The position numbers were made by a program, and so were the translations under genes. Positions 7,579 through 16,167 of a DNA stretch of 64,000 nucleotides are shown here, piece by piece (the first letter of the stretch is position 1; each line of letters opens with the position of its first letter). The notes under the pieces were generated by a model. The model was not told where the DNA came from. It worked only from the letters and a program-made list of their open reading frames with translations, and did no database searches. The DNA is from Sinomonas humi (GTDB taxonomy: Bacteria > Actinomycetota > Actinomycetes > Actinomycetales > Micrococcaceae): positions 96,163 to 160,162 of the forward strand of contig NZ_JTDL01000144.1 in assembly GCF_000802235.1 (NCBI RefSeq), given 5' to 3'.

Positions 7579-8988
7579 TCACATGTGCACGTGCAGGCGG
7601 CGCGCGGCCTCCGAGATCGAGCCCGAGAGCGAGGGGTACACGGCGTAGGTCCCGGCAATGTCATCGACGTGGAGCTTCTGCTCGACGGCGAGGGCGAGGC
7701 CGAAGATGAGCTCGGAGGCGTTGGAGCCCATGACGACGGCGCCGATCACCGTCCCGGTCCCCTTGCGGGCGATGATCTTCACGAACCCGTCGGTCGTGTT
7801 GCGCATCTTGGCGCGCGCATTGCTCTTGAGTCGCAGCGTGACGACGTCGCCGGGGACCTTCCCGCTCGCGACGTCGGCCTCCGAAACGCCCACCGAGGCG
7901 ATTTCGGGGGATGTGAAGATGTTCGAGGCAACGTAGTTGAGGTTGAGCGGCGTCGTCTGATCGCCGAGGAAATGCGCAACGGCAATGCGGCCCTGCATCG
8001 CCGCGACCGACGCGAGCGCAAGGACGCCCGTGCAGTCACCCGCGGCGTAGACGTTGATCGCCGTCGTGCGGGAGACGCCGTCGACCTTGATGTGCCCGCT
8101 CTCCGACAGGGCGATGCCCGCCTCCTCCAGCCCAATGCCCGCCGTGTTCGGGATCGAGCCGACGCACACGAGGCAATGCGACCCCGTCACCTTGGTGCCA
8201 TCCCCGAGGACGACGGCGACACCGTCGCCCGTGCGCTCGACGGCGGCAGCGCGGGAGCGCGAGAGGACGTTGACGCCGCGCCGCGCGAAGACCTTCTCGA
8301 GGAGCTCAGCAGCGTCCTCGTCTGATCCGGGGAGAACGCGGTCGCGCGAGGACACGAGCGTGACCTTGGCGCCGAGACCGTTGTACGCCGAGGCGAACTC
8401 GGCTCCAGTGACGCCCGAGCCGACGACGATGAGGTGCTCGGGGATCTCCTCAAGCGTGTAGATCTGAGTCCAGTTGAGGATCCGCTCGCCGTCGTAGCGC
8501 GCCGTCGGGAGCTCGCGCGGGTGGGCTCCGACGGCGAGGATCACCGCGTCCGCCTCGATGCGCTCGGTGCCGTCCTCCGTTGCGACCTCGATCGTGTGCT
8601 GCTCCACCAGGCGTCCCTCGCCCATGACAAGACGGACGCCGAGCTGCTCGAGGCCGGCCCGGATGTCCTCGGACTGCTGGCGGGCAAGGCCGAGCAGGCG
8701 CGCGTTCACCGCGCGGATGTCGGCCCGCTTGATCGCCTCCCCCTCGTGCTCGCCGAAGCGGACGCCGAGCGCGGTGGCCTCCTCGACGCGCGTCATGAGG
8801 TCAGAGGTCGCGATGAGGGTCTTGGACGGCACCACGTCCGTCAGCACGGCCGAGCCGCCGAGCCCGGCGCGCTCGACGACGGTCACGCGGGCTCCGAGGG
8901 AGGCCGCAACGGAGGCAGCTTCGTAGCCGCCGGGACCGCCTCCCAGGATCGCGATGTGAGGCACGCTGAAGTCGGGGTTCGTCGTCAC
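7579..8988 (-). CDS. lpdA: LpdA-type NAD(P)H quinone reductase (flavoprotein disulfide reductase family)
   Basis: Cytoplasmic FAD enzyme of about 469 aa. FAD-binding AILGGGPGGYEAA at the N-terminus, an NAD(P) fold with VVGSGVTGAEFASA, the FAD motif VYAAGDCTG, and a C-terminal dimerisation domain. The usual redox disulfide CxxxxC is absent: the segment reads GLGGSAVLTDVVPSK. This matches mycobacterial LpdA (Rv3303c), a quinone reductase rather than a lipoamide dehydrogenase. The usual C-terminal HPTxxE catalytic pair is also not seen (the end reads AVYPSLSGSISEA). Start GTG at 8988, because the conserved FAD strand begins 10 residues later; longer in-frame starts run to 9060. Confidence 0.85.
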   Translation of the reverse strand: MTTNPDFSVPHIAILGGGPGGYEAASVAASLGARVTVVERAGLGGSAVLTDVVPSKTLIATSDLMTRVEEATALGVRFGEHEGEAIKRADIRAVNARLLGLARQQSEDIRAGLEQLGVRLVMGEGRLVEQHTIEVATEDGTERIEADAVILAVGAHPRELPTARYDGERILNWTQIYTLEEIPEHLIVVGSGVTGAEFASAYNGLGAKVTLVSSRDRVLPGSDEDAAELLEKVFARRGVNVLSRSRAAAVERTGDGVAVVLGDGTKVTGSHCLVCVGSIPNTAGIGLEEAGIALSESGHIKVDGVSRTTAINVYAAGDCTGVLALASVAAMQGRIAVAHFLGDQTTPLNLNYVASNIFTSPEIASVGVSEADVASGKVPGDVVTLRLKSNARAKMRNTTDGFVKIIARKGTGTVIGAVVMGSNASELIFGLALAVEQKLHVDDIAGTYAVYPSLSGSISEAARRLHVHM

Positions 8989-9111
8989 GGATATCCATTC
9001 TGCCTGCCTGTCCACGGCTCCACCACCATCCACAGCACACATGCACGTGATGTGGCGCACGGCTGAGCGTGCGGCGTGCCTCGCCCGCCTCGGCGTTGGT
9101 AGGTTCTACCT

Positions 9112-9915
9112 GTGACCACTTCCGAGCCCTTCGAGCTGGCCCAAGCCGCCGCGGGCTACATCGCCGAGGCCACCGGCGTGGACTCGCACGACATCGCGCT
9201 CGTTCTCGGCTCAGGCTGGAGCGGCGCGGCGGACCTCATCGGCGAGGTCACGGCGACCCTGCCGTCCAGCGAGGTCCCGGGCTTCTCCGCCCCTGCAGTG
9301 GTGGGACACGTCGGAACCATCCGCTCGATCCTCCTGCCGAACGGGAAGCGTGCCCTCGTCCTGGGCGCGCGGACGCATTATTACGAGGGCAAGGGCGTCC
9401 GCTCCGTGGTCCACGGAGTGCGCACGGCGGCAGCGGCGGGCTGCGCCGTCGTCGTCCTCACGAACGGCTGTGGTGGCCTCAACCCCGCGTGGCGCCCCGG
9501 GACCCCCGTCCTCATCCGCGACCACATCAATCTCACGGCAGCATCCCCCCTCGAGGGGGCCACCTTCGTGGACCTCACGGACCTGTACTCGCCCCGCCTC
9601 CGCGAACTCGCGCGCGAAATCGACCCCGCCCTCGACGAAGGCGTGTACGCGCAGTTCCCCGGCCCGCATTACGAGACTCCGGCCGAAGTGCAGTACGCGC
9701 ACCGGATCGGGGCCGACCTCATCGGCATGTCGACCGCACTCGAGGCCATCGCCGCCCGTCACGCCGGCATGGAGATCTTCGGCATCTCGCTCGTGACGAA
9801 CCTCGCCGCCGGGATCAGCCCCACCCCGCTGAGCCACAAGGAAGTGCTCGACGCCGGCGAGGCCGCCGGCCCACGCATCTCACGGCTGCTCGCCGACGTC
9901 ATCGCGAAGATCTGA
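9112..9915 (+). CDS. Purine-nucleoside phosphorylase
   Basis: Cytoplasmic enzyme of 267 aa splitting purine (deoxy)nucleosides with phosphate to base and (deoxy)ribose-1-phosphate. Family marks: phosphate-binding LVLGSGWSG at the N-terminus, GHVGTIRS, ARTHYYEGKGV, the purine-site region QFPGPHYETPAEVQYA, GADLIGMSTALEAIAARH, and SLVTNLAAGIS near the C-terminus. This is the trimeric mammalian-like PNP class (PunA/DeoD of actinobacteria). GTG start, with GGTAGGTTC weakly matching a ribosome site. It is followed after 9 nt by a phosphosugar mutase, and deoC is about 7 kb away, so pentose-phosphate salvage is the likely pathway. Confidence 0.92.
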   Translation: MTTSEPFELAQAAAGYIAEATGVDSHDIALVLGSGWSGAADLIGEVTATLPSSEVPGFSAPAVVGHVGTIRSILLPNGKRALVLGARTHYYEGKGVRSVVHGVRTAAAAGCAVVVLTNGCGGLNPAWRPGTPVLIRDHINLTAASPLEGATFVDLTDLYSPRLRELAREIDPALDEGVYAQFPGPHYETPAEVQYAHRIGADLIGMSTALEAIAARHAGMEIFGISLVTNLAAGISPTPLSHKEVLDAGEAAGPRISRLLADVIAKI

Positions 9916-9924
9916 AGGGTTCCC

Positions 9925-11691
9925 ATGACCACCTCCCCCGCACAACTCGAAGAGCTGCGCGCCCGCGCCGAAGCGTGGGCGGCTTCCGACCCTGATCCAG
10001 AGACGGCAGCCCAGCTCCGCGCCATCCTCGAGCAGGCCGCCGAGGGACAGGCCGCCGCGTCCCAAGAACTCGCCGACGCTTTCGGCGGCACCCTCGAGTT
10101 CGGCACCGCGGGGCTGCGCGCCGCGATGGGTCCGGGACCGAACCGAATGAACCGGGTCGTCGTCCGGCGCGCCGCAGCCGGCTTCGCGCAGTTCCTCCTC
10201 GAGCGCGTGAGCGGGGACCCGTCCGGGGACCGGCCACGCGCCGTCGTCGGCTTCGACGCGCGGAAGAACTCCCACGCCTTCGCCCTCGAGACCGCGGCGA
10301 TCTTCACCGCCGCCGGGATCCAGACGTTCCTCCTGCCCGCAGCCCTGCCGACTCCGGTGCTCGCCTATGCCCTTCGGGCTTTGGAATGCGACGGCGGCAT
10401 CATGGTGACGGCCAGCCACAATCCCGCCCAGGACAACGGCTACAAGGTGTACCTCGGCGGCCGCGCGGTCGACGACGCCGGGCAGGGCGCGCAGATCGTG
10501 GCGCCGCTCGACGCCGAGATCGCCGAGCACATCGACGCTGTCGGCGCGTTGGAGGACATTGCGCTTGCCGAGTCGGGCTGGACCGTCCTCACCCCCAATA
10601 TCGCCGCCGAGTACCGCGCGAGCGTCGCCCGGCTCGCCCGGCCGGATCTCTTCCCCGCGCGCGGGATCAAGATCGTCTTGACGCCGCTTCACGGGGTAGG
10701 TGGAACGACTGCCCTCGGACTCCTCCGGGAAGCCGGCTTCCCGGACGTGACCGTGGTCGAGGAGCAGGCGCTTCCCGACCCGGGCTTCCCCACCGTCGCG
10801 TTCCCGAATCCTGAGGAGCCGGGCGCCCTCGACCTCGCCTTCGAGACGGCGCAGCGGCTGGAAGCGGACATCGTGATCGCGAACGACCCGGATGCGGACC
10901 GGTGTGCTGTAGGGGTTCCCGATCCCGTGACACAGGAGTGGCGCATGCTGCGCGGCGACGAAGTGGGCGCCCTGCTCGGGGCGCACCTCGTGCGCCGCCT
11001 CGGCCTCGGGGACGGCGCGCGCCAGCCTGCGGACGACGCCGAGGCCGCGCGCTATGTCTTCGCCAACTCCATCGTCTCCTCGCGTCTCCTCGGGCGCATC
11101 GCTCAGGCAGCCGGGATCGAGCACCGCGAGACTCTCACCGGATTCAAGTGGATCTCCCGCGTCCCGGGCCTGACCTACGGCTACGAGGAGGCGCTCGGCT
11201 ACTGTGTCGCGCCAGAGCTAGTGAAGGACAAGGACGGCATCTCGGCAGCCCTGCTCATCGCGGAGGTCGCCGCGGACGCGAAGGCTCACGGGGAGACCCT
11301 CTTCGATAGGCTCGCGGCGCTGCAGGTGCTCCACGGGGTGCACCTGACCGACCAGCTGAGCGTGCGCGTCGCCGATCTGGGGCTGCTGAACGCGATGATG
11401 GTCCGGCTCCGCGAGAATCCGCCTGCCGCCTTCGCGGATTCCCAGGTCGAGACCACGATCGACCTCTCCGAGGGCTCGGTCGGCCTGCCGCCGGCCGAGG
11501 GGCTGATCTGGATGACGCGGGACGAGACGCGCGTGATCATACGGCCCAGCGGTACCGAGCCCAAGCTCAAGTGCTACATCGAGGTAATCCGGCCGGTCGA
11601 GAGCTCCGCCGAGCTCTCCGAGGCCCAAGCCGCCGCCCGCCAGGCCATGGACGCGGCGCTCGAGGACGTGCGCGAGGCGCTGGGGCTCTAG
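9925..11691 (+). CDS. Phospho-sugar mutase (phosphoglucomutase/phosphomannomutase/phosphopentomutase type)
   Basis: Alpha-D-phosphohexomutase superfamily enzyme of 588 aa. All four domains are visible: phosphoserine loop VTASHNP (serine is phosphorylated), metal site NDPDADRC, sugar-binding loop GYEEALGYCV, and phosphate-binding RPSGTEPKLKCYIE at the C-terminus. The length and N-terminal LEFGTAGLRAAMGPGPNRMN match the long PGM2/phosphopentomutase-like subgroup. Coupling with purine-nucleoside phosphorylase suggests ribose-1-phosphate to ribose-5-phosphate conversion, but glucose or mannose phosphates are equally possible substrates. The preceding AGGGTTCCC gives only a weak ribosome site. Confidence 0.88.
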   Translation: MTTSPAQLEELRARAEAWAASDPDPETAAQLRAILEQAAEGQAAASQELADAFGGTLEFGTAGLRAAMGPGPNRMNRVVVRRAAAGFAQFLLERVSGDPSGDRPRAVVGFDARKNSHAFALETAAIFTAAGIQTFLLPAALPTPVLAYALRALECDGGIMVTASHNPAQDNGYKVYLGGRAVDDAGQGAQIVAPLDAEIAEHIDAVGALEDIALAESGWTVLTPNIAAEYRASVARLARPDLFPARGIKIVLTPLHGVGGTTALGLLREAGFPDVTVVEEQALPDPGFPTVAFPNPEEPGALDLAFETAQRLEADIVIANDPDADRCAVGVPDPVTQEWRMLRGDEVGALLGAHLVRRLGLGDGARQPADDAEAARYVFANSIVSSRLLGRIAQAAGIEHRETLTGFKWISRVPGLTYGYEEALGYCVAPELVKDKDGISAALLIAEVAADAKAHGETLFDRLAALQVLHGVHLTDQLSVRVADLGLLNAMMVRLRENPPAAFADSQVETTIDLSEGSVGLPPAEGLIWMTRDETRVIIRPSGTEPKLKCYIEVIRPVESSAELSEAQAAARQAMDAALEDVREALGL

Positions 11692-11710
11692 AGCCCTCGG
11701 GCTCTAGAGC
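11685..11710. terminator. Bidirectional hairpin between convergent mutase and nirD genes
   Basis: Perfect 12-bp inverted repeat GCTCTAGAGCCC / GGGCTCTAGAGC with only 2 bases between the arms. The left arm contains the mutase stop codon TAG at 11689-11691. No long T tract follows on either strand. Its place between two converging genes fits transcription termination in both directions. Confidence 0.6.
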
Positions 11711-11731
11711 GGCTCGAATCAGAGCCGGGGC

Positions 11732-12127
11732 TCACGCCGCGATCTGCACTATCCCGTCCACGACGCGTACGGGGAACGCGGCGAGCGGGGTCCCCTCGTC
11801 ATCGAGCCGCTCACCCGTGCGGAGGTCGTAGACCTGCTTGTGCAGCGGGGAGGCAATCGTCGGGCGGTCACCCCGGGAACCGACGATGCCGCGGGCCATG
11901 ACGTGAGCTTCCGTCGCGGGATCCTTCTGATCGACGGCGTAGACATCGCCCGAGTCGAGGCGGAAGACGGCGACCTGCCGGCCTGCGACAAGCGCTGCCT
12001 CGCCCCAGTTGGGCTCGAGGTCATTCAGATTGCACACGCTGTGCCAGACCGGCAGAACGTATCCGCCGAGCGCTTCGAGGCTGTCTGCTTCGTCCGAGAG
12101 GGCCAGTGCGGGAGCTGTGATCGTCAT
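11732..12127 (-). CDS. nirD: Nitrite reductase (NADH) small subunit NirD
   Basis: Cytoplasmic 131-aa Rieske-fold subunit of assimilatory nitrite reductase. HSVCNLNDLEPNWGEAALVAGRQVAVFRL and SPLHKQVYDLRTGERLDDE match NirD. The usual Rieske Cys-His pairs are absent (QKDP and SPLHKQ), as expected for NirD, which carries no cluster. The gene is usually downstream of nirB; here it is divergent from nirB across a 204-bp control region carrying GlnR-like boxes, so the two subunits are probably co-regulated from one shared region rather than co-transcribed. Confidence 0.9.
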   Translation of the reverse strand: MTITAPALALSDEADSLEALGGYVLPVWHSVCNLNDLEPNWGEAALVAGRQVAVFRLDSGDVYAVDQKDPATEAHVMARGIVGSRGDRPTIASPLHKQVYDLRTGERLDDEGTPLAAFPVRVVDGIVQIAA

Positions 12128-12172
12128 GCCTCAACGCTAGGGAGGCGCGCGTTTCGCTCGGGTTGAACCTGC

Positions 12173-12210
12173 GTCACGCGAAAGTAAAACCGGCCTCACG
12201 AATACCGAAA
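12173..12210. promoter_or_regulatory. GlnR-like box in the nirD/nirB intergenic region (nirD-proximal)
   Basis: Pentamers GTCAC (12173), GTAAA (12184), CTCAC (12195) and CGAAA (12206) follow an exact 11-bp step, matching GTnAC-n6-GnAAC-n6-GTnAC-n6-GnAAC with the first three good and the last weak. It lies 46 bp upstream of the nirD start and could serve nirD or act as a second site for nirB. Confidence 0.5.
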
Positions 12211-12217
12211 CCTGCCC

Positions 12218-12282
12218 GTGACAGTGAAGTTAATCCGCCGTTACACGAGGGCAACTGATGCGAAATCGCCGCTTCCTACGCT
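12218..12282 (+). promoter_or_regulatory. GlnR-like box and -10 of nirB
   Basis: GTGAC (12218), GTTAA (12229), GTTAC (12240), GCAAC (12251) and GAAAT (12262) lie on an exact 11-bp step; the two a-sites and the GCAAC b-site are perfect to the GlnR consensus. A -10-like TACGCT is at 12277-12282, 15 nt after the start of GAAAT, the same geometry as in front of narK (GAAAC 1669, TAGCGT 1684). The block TTCCTA is identical in both promoters. Confidence 0.6.
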
Positions 12283-12331
12283 GGAGGAAACCTCGCCGGA
12301 CTGCCCGGCGCCCTTCAACGGAAGGCACCAC

Positions 12332-15013
12332 ATGAGCATGCCCAGGCCCATTGAACCCACCCCCTCGAGCCTTCCGCGGCGAATCGTCGTCGTCGGCGGA
12401 GGTCCCGCGGCCCACCGCTTCGTGGACGCCATGGCCGCCCGCGGCCTCGAGGGATTCGAGGTCACGGTGCTGACCGAGGAAGCCCATCTCCCCTACGACC
12501 GCGTGGCCCTGTCAAAGGCGCTCCTCGACGACGTCGACCTCACTCTCGGCGAGGCGACGATGTGGGAAACGAGCGGCGTCGTGCTCCGCACCGGGGCGAA
12601 GGCGGTCCGCCTCGATACGGAGACCCGCGTCGTCTACACGGAGGACGCCGCCGGAAAACTCAGTGAGCACCCCTACCACGAGCTTGTCCTCGCGACTGGT
12701 TCCAACGCCGCCCGCCTCCCGATCCCCGGCGCCGAGAAGAGCTACGTGTACCGCACGCTCGACGACGTGTGGTTCCTGCGGCGAGAGATCGGGCGGCTTG
12801 CCGAAGAACTCGGCCGGCGGCCCATCGTCGCAGTCATCGGCGGCGGCCTCCTCGGGCTCGAGGCAGCGGCGGGCGCCCAGGAGCTGGGCGCCAAGGCCGT
12901 CGTCGTCAACGGCGCGCCGTGGCTCATGAACACGCAGCTCGACGAGGGCGCCGGCCAGGCACTGGGGCGGCTCATCGAGGCGAAGGGCTTCGACGTGCAC
13001 GGCGGGGTGTTCCCGTCCGAGGTGGTCGTCGCGCGGGCAGAAGGAGCCGACGACGGCCGGGTCACCGGGGTACTCATGGCGGACGGCCGCGTCATCGACG
13101 CGGACCTCGTCATCGTTGCCATCGGAGTCCGGCCGCGCGACGAGCTGGTCCGGGCCTCCGTGGAAGAGGCGGGTGCGGCCGGAAAGACGACGTTCGTGAT
13201 CGGCCCACGCGGCGGCGTCGTGATCGACGAGGCGTGCGCAACCGGAGTCGACGGCGTGTGGGCGATCGGAGAGGTCGCGTCCTTCGGCGGGATGTGCCTC
13301 GGGCTCGTCGCGCCGGCCAACACCATGGCAGAGATCGTGGCCGACCGCCTCCACGACGGGGACGCCACATTCCCGGGCTTCGACACTGCCACAAAGCTCA
13401 AGCTCTCCGGGGTGGACGTCGCGAGCTTCGGCGACGCGTTCGCGAAGGAGCCGGGCGCACTCGAGATCGTCTACGCCGACCCGGCCCGGGGCGTCTACCA
13501 GAAGGTCGTGACGACCGACGACGCGAGGACCCTTCTCGGGGGCATCTTCGTCGGCGATGCGACGCCCTACCAGAGCCTGCGGCCGCTCCTCGGCCGTGAA
13601 CTCCCCGCCGAGCCGGGGGCGTTCCTCACTGCCGCCGGAGGGGGCGAAGTCCCAGAGACCGAGCTCCCCGACGAGGCCATCCTGTGCTCGTGCAACAACG
13701 TCGCTGCAGGGGCACTTCGCGACGCCGTGAACGGGTGCGGAACGTGCGAAGGCAGAGAGCCCGTCCGCGACGTCGCCGGGCTCAAGTCCTGCACGCGAGC
13801 GGGAACGCAGTGCGGCTCATGCGTGCCGATGATCAAGAAGCTCCTCGAGAAGGAGCTGCAGAAGTCGGGTGTCACCGTCTCGAAGGCGCTCTGCGAGCAC
13901 TTCGAGCTCTCCCGGCAGGAGCTCTTCGACGCGATCCGCGTCCTCCAGCTCACCTCGTTCGAGGACATCCTCGCCCGCTACGGAAAGGGTGCGGGCTGCG
14001 ACATCTGCAAGCCGACCATCGCCTCGATCCTGGCTTCCCAGCATTCGGCCTACGTGCTCGACGAGGGCCGCGGCGCCCTCCAGGACACCAACGACCGGGC
14101 CCTCGCGAACATGCAGAAGGACGGCACATACTCGGTCGTTCCCCGCGTTCCGGGCGGCGAGATCACGCCCGAGAAGCTCGCCGTGATTGCCGCCGTCGCC
14201 CAGAAGTACGGCCTCTACACGAAGATCACGGGCGGCCAGCGCATCGACCTGTTCGGTGCCCGGCTCGAGCAGCTCCCCGAGATCTGGGAGGAACTCATCG
14301 AGGCGGGCATGGAGTCCGGCCAGGCGTACGGCAAGAGCCTCCGGACGGTGAAGAGCTGCGTCGGGTCGACGTGGTGCCGGTACGGCCAGCAGGACTCTGT
14401 GGGGATGGCGATCCAGCTCGAGCTGCGGTACCGCGGACTGCGGAGCCCCCACAAGCTCAAGCTCGGCGTCTCCGGCTGTGCGCGGGAGTGCGCTGAGGCG
14501 CGGGGCAAGGACGTCGGGGTCATCGCGACGGCAGACGGCTGGAACCTCTACGTGGGCGGCAACGGCGGCGCGACGCCAGCGCACGCGCAGCTCCTGGCCA
14601 AGGACCTCGACGACGAAACGCTCATCAGGTACATCGACCGCTACTTCATGTACTACATCCGCACCGCGGACCGCCTCCAGCGCACCGCCCGCTGGCAGGA
14701 GGAGCTCGACGGAGGCCTCGAGCACGTCCGCCAGGTGGTGGTCGAGGACTCGCTCGGCATCGCCGCGGACCTTGAGGAGGCCATGGCCAAGCACGTCGAG
14801 TCCTACGAGGACGAGTGGGCCGCGACACTCAAGGATCCCGACCGGCTGCGGCGCTTCCGCTCGTTCGTGAACGCGCCCGACGCGGTCGACGGGTCGATCG
14901 TCCACGTCCCCGAGCGCGAGCAGATCCGGCCCGCCACCCCTGCCGAGCGGGTCGCCCTCGGAGCGACGATTCCTGTCCGCACCGTCTCCTCCACGCAGTC
15001 TGAGGACGTCTAG
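12332..15013 (+). CDS. nirB: Nitrite reductase (NADH) large subunit NirB
   Basis: Cytoplasmic 893-aa enzyme reducing nitrite to ammonium with NAD(P)H. In order: FAD fold (IVVVGGGPAAHRF), NAD(P) fold (VIGGGLLGLEAAAG), BFD-like [2Fe-2S] domain (CSCNN ... CTRAGTQCGSC), a second cysteine pair (GAGCDICKP), the ferredoxin-like nitrite/sulfite reductase half-domain, and the siroheme/4Fe-4S domain with Cys676, Cys682 (SCVGSTWC) and Cys716, Cys720 (GCAREC). The ATG at 12332 has GGAAGG 6 nt upstream. cobA follows after one base, supplying siroheme precursor. Confidence 0.95.
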   Translation: MSMPRPIEPTPSSLPRRIVVVGGGPAAHRFVDAMAARGLEGFEVTVLTEEAHLPYDRVALSKALLDDVDLTLGEATMWETSGVVLRTGAKAVRLDTETRVVYTEDAAGKLSEHPYHELVLATGSNAARLPIPGAEKSYVYRTLDDVWFLRREIGRLAEELGRRPIVAVIGGGLLGLEAAAGAQELGAKAVVVNGAPWLMNTQLDEGAGQALGRLIEAKGFDVHGGVFPSEVVVARAEGADDGRVTGVLMADGRVIDADLVIVAIGVRPRDELVRASVEEAGAAGKTTFVIGPRGGVVIDEACATGVDGVWAIGEVASFGGMCLGLVAPANTMAEIVADRLHDGDATFPGFDTATKLKLSGVDVASFGDAFAKEPGALEIVYADPARGVYQKVVTTDDARTLLGGIFVGDATPYQSLRPLLGRELPAEPGAFLTAAGGGEVPETELPDEAILCSCNNVAAGALRDAVNGCGTCEGREPVRDVAGLKSCTRAGTQCGSCVPMIKKLLEKELQKSGVTVSKALCEHFELSRQELFDAIRVLQLTSFEDILARYGKGAGCDICKPTIASILASQHSAYVLDEGRGALQDTNDRALANMQKDGTYSVVPRVPGGEITPEKLAVIAAVAQKYGLYTKITGGQRIDLFGARLEQLPEIWEELIEAGMESGQAYGKSLRTVKSCVGSTWCRYGQQDSVGMAIQLELRYRGLRSPHKLKLGVSGCARECAEARGKDVGVIATADGWNLYVGGNGGATPAHAQLLAKDLDDETLIRYIDRYFMYYIRTADRLQRTARWQEELDGGLEHVRQVVVEDSLGIAADLEEAMAKHVESYEDEWAATLKDPDRLRRFRSFVNAPDAVDGSIVHVPEREQIRPATPAERVALGATIPVRTVSSTQSEDV

Positions 15014-15014
15014 C

Positions 15015-16082
15015 ATGCAACTCGAAATCGCCCTCGATGGGACCGCCGTCGTCCTCCTCGGCGGCCGCGACACGGCCCGCCAAGCCGTCCTGCGCTACCG
15101 TCGGGCCGGCGCGGACCTTGCTCACTTCGAATCGCCTGCCGCATTCCGCGCCGCAGGTGAGCTGCCCGCGCGTCCGGGGCTCATCGCCGTCGTGCGCTCT
15201 TCTGAGGCGGAGAACGACGGCGAATGGGCACCCGTGCTCGAGCACTACCGGAGTGCGCGCGTGCCGATCGTGCAGGAGCCTCCCGCTGGGCGACGCGGGC
15301 ACGTCACGCTCGTGGGCGGCGGACCCGGCTCCCGGGGCCTCCTCACCGTTGACGCCGTCGAATCGCTGCGGGACGCCGACGTCGTCCTGTTCGACCGGCT
15401 CGCGCCGTGGCGCGAGCTTGAGCGACTCACGACGGCGGAGCTCGTCGACGTGGGAAAGCTCCCGGGGCACCACAAGGTGCCGCAGGAGGAGATCAACCGC
15501 CTCCTGGTTGACTACGCTCAGACCGGCGGAGGTGGGCGCGGCCTCAACGTCGTCCGGCTCAAGGGCGGCGACCCCTTCGTGTTCGGCCGTGGCGCCGAGG
15601 AGATGGCAGCATGCGCGTCGGCGGGAGTGCCCGTGCGCATGATCTCAGGCATCTCAAGCTCGATCGCGGTTCCCGCCGCGGCGGGCATCCCAGTGACGCA
15701 CCGGGACAAGAGCCACTGCTTCACAGTTGTCTCCGGCCACGCGCCGCTCAGTTCTCAGGAACACGACCACCTCGCGGGCCTCGGCGCCGCCGGCGGCACC
15801 CTCGTGGTCCTCATGGGCATCGCCAACCTCCCACACCTCGCCGCTGGCCTCCGCCGGGCCGGCCTCCCCCTCTCGACCCCGCTCGCCGTCGTCGAACGCG
15901 GGCACCAACCCGGGCAGCGGACTACTGTGACGAGCCTCGCCCGTGCCGAGGCCGATACCTCCGGCTGCGGCAATCCGGCGGTGATCGTGATCGGCGACGT
16001 CGTCCGCCTAGCGAGCGCACTCGGAGAGGACGTCGGTGGCCGGGGCCTGCGGGAACTCGCTGACGCGCTCGCAGATGGGTGA
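15015..16082 (+). CDS. cobA: Uroporphyrinogen-III C-methyltransferase with degenerate N-terminal domain
   Basis: SAM-dependent enzyme of 355 aa making precorrin-2, the siroheme precursor needed by NirB. The methyltransferase starts near residue 96 with VTLVGGGPGSRGLLTVDAVE, continues ADVVLFDRLA, GHHKVPQEEIN and the signature VVRLKGGDPFVFGRGAEE, and ends GNPAVIVIGDVV. The first ~95 residues (AVVLLGGRDTARQAVLRYRRAGA onward) resemble a shrunken Rossmann domain such as the CysG/SirC dehydrogenase part, but lack a clear NAD motif, so dehydrogenase/chelatase activity is doubtful. Start ATG one base after the nirB stop. A separate dehydrogenase/chelatase is not in the window. Confidence 0.9.
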   Translation: MQLEIALDGTAVVLLGGRDTARQAVLRYRRAGADLAHFESPAAFRAAGELPARPGLIAVVRSSEAENDGEWAPVLEHYRSARVPIVQEPPAGRRGHVTLVGGGPGSRGLLTVDAVESLRDADVVLFDRLAPWRELERLTTAELVDVGKLPGHHKVPQEEINRLLVDYAQTGGGGRGLNVVRLKGGDPFVFGRGAEEMAACASAGVPVRMISGISSSIAVPAAAGIPVTHRDKSHCFTVVSGHAPLSSQEHDHLAGLGAAGGTLVVLMGIANLPHLAAGLRRAGLPLSTPLAVVERGHQPGQRTTVTSLARAEADTSGCGNPAVIVIGDVVRLASALGEDVGGRGLRELADALADG

Positions 16083-16167
16083 TGGGGCTGGGAGCATGGG
16101 AGGGGACAGCGAACTGCCGATGAAGGGAGCAGCACGGGCGATGCACGCCGCAGCGGGGGATGAGAGC

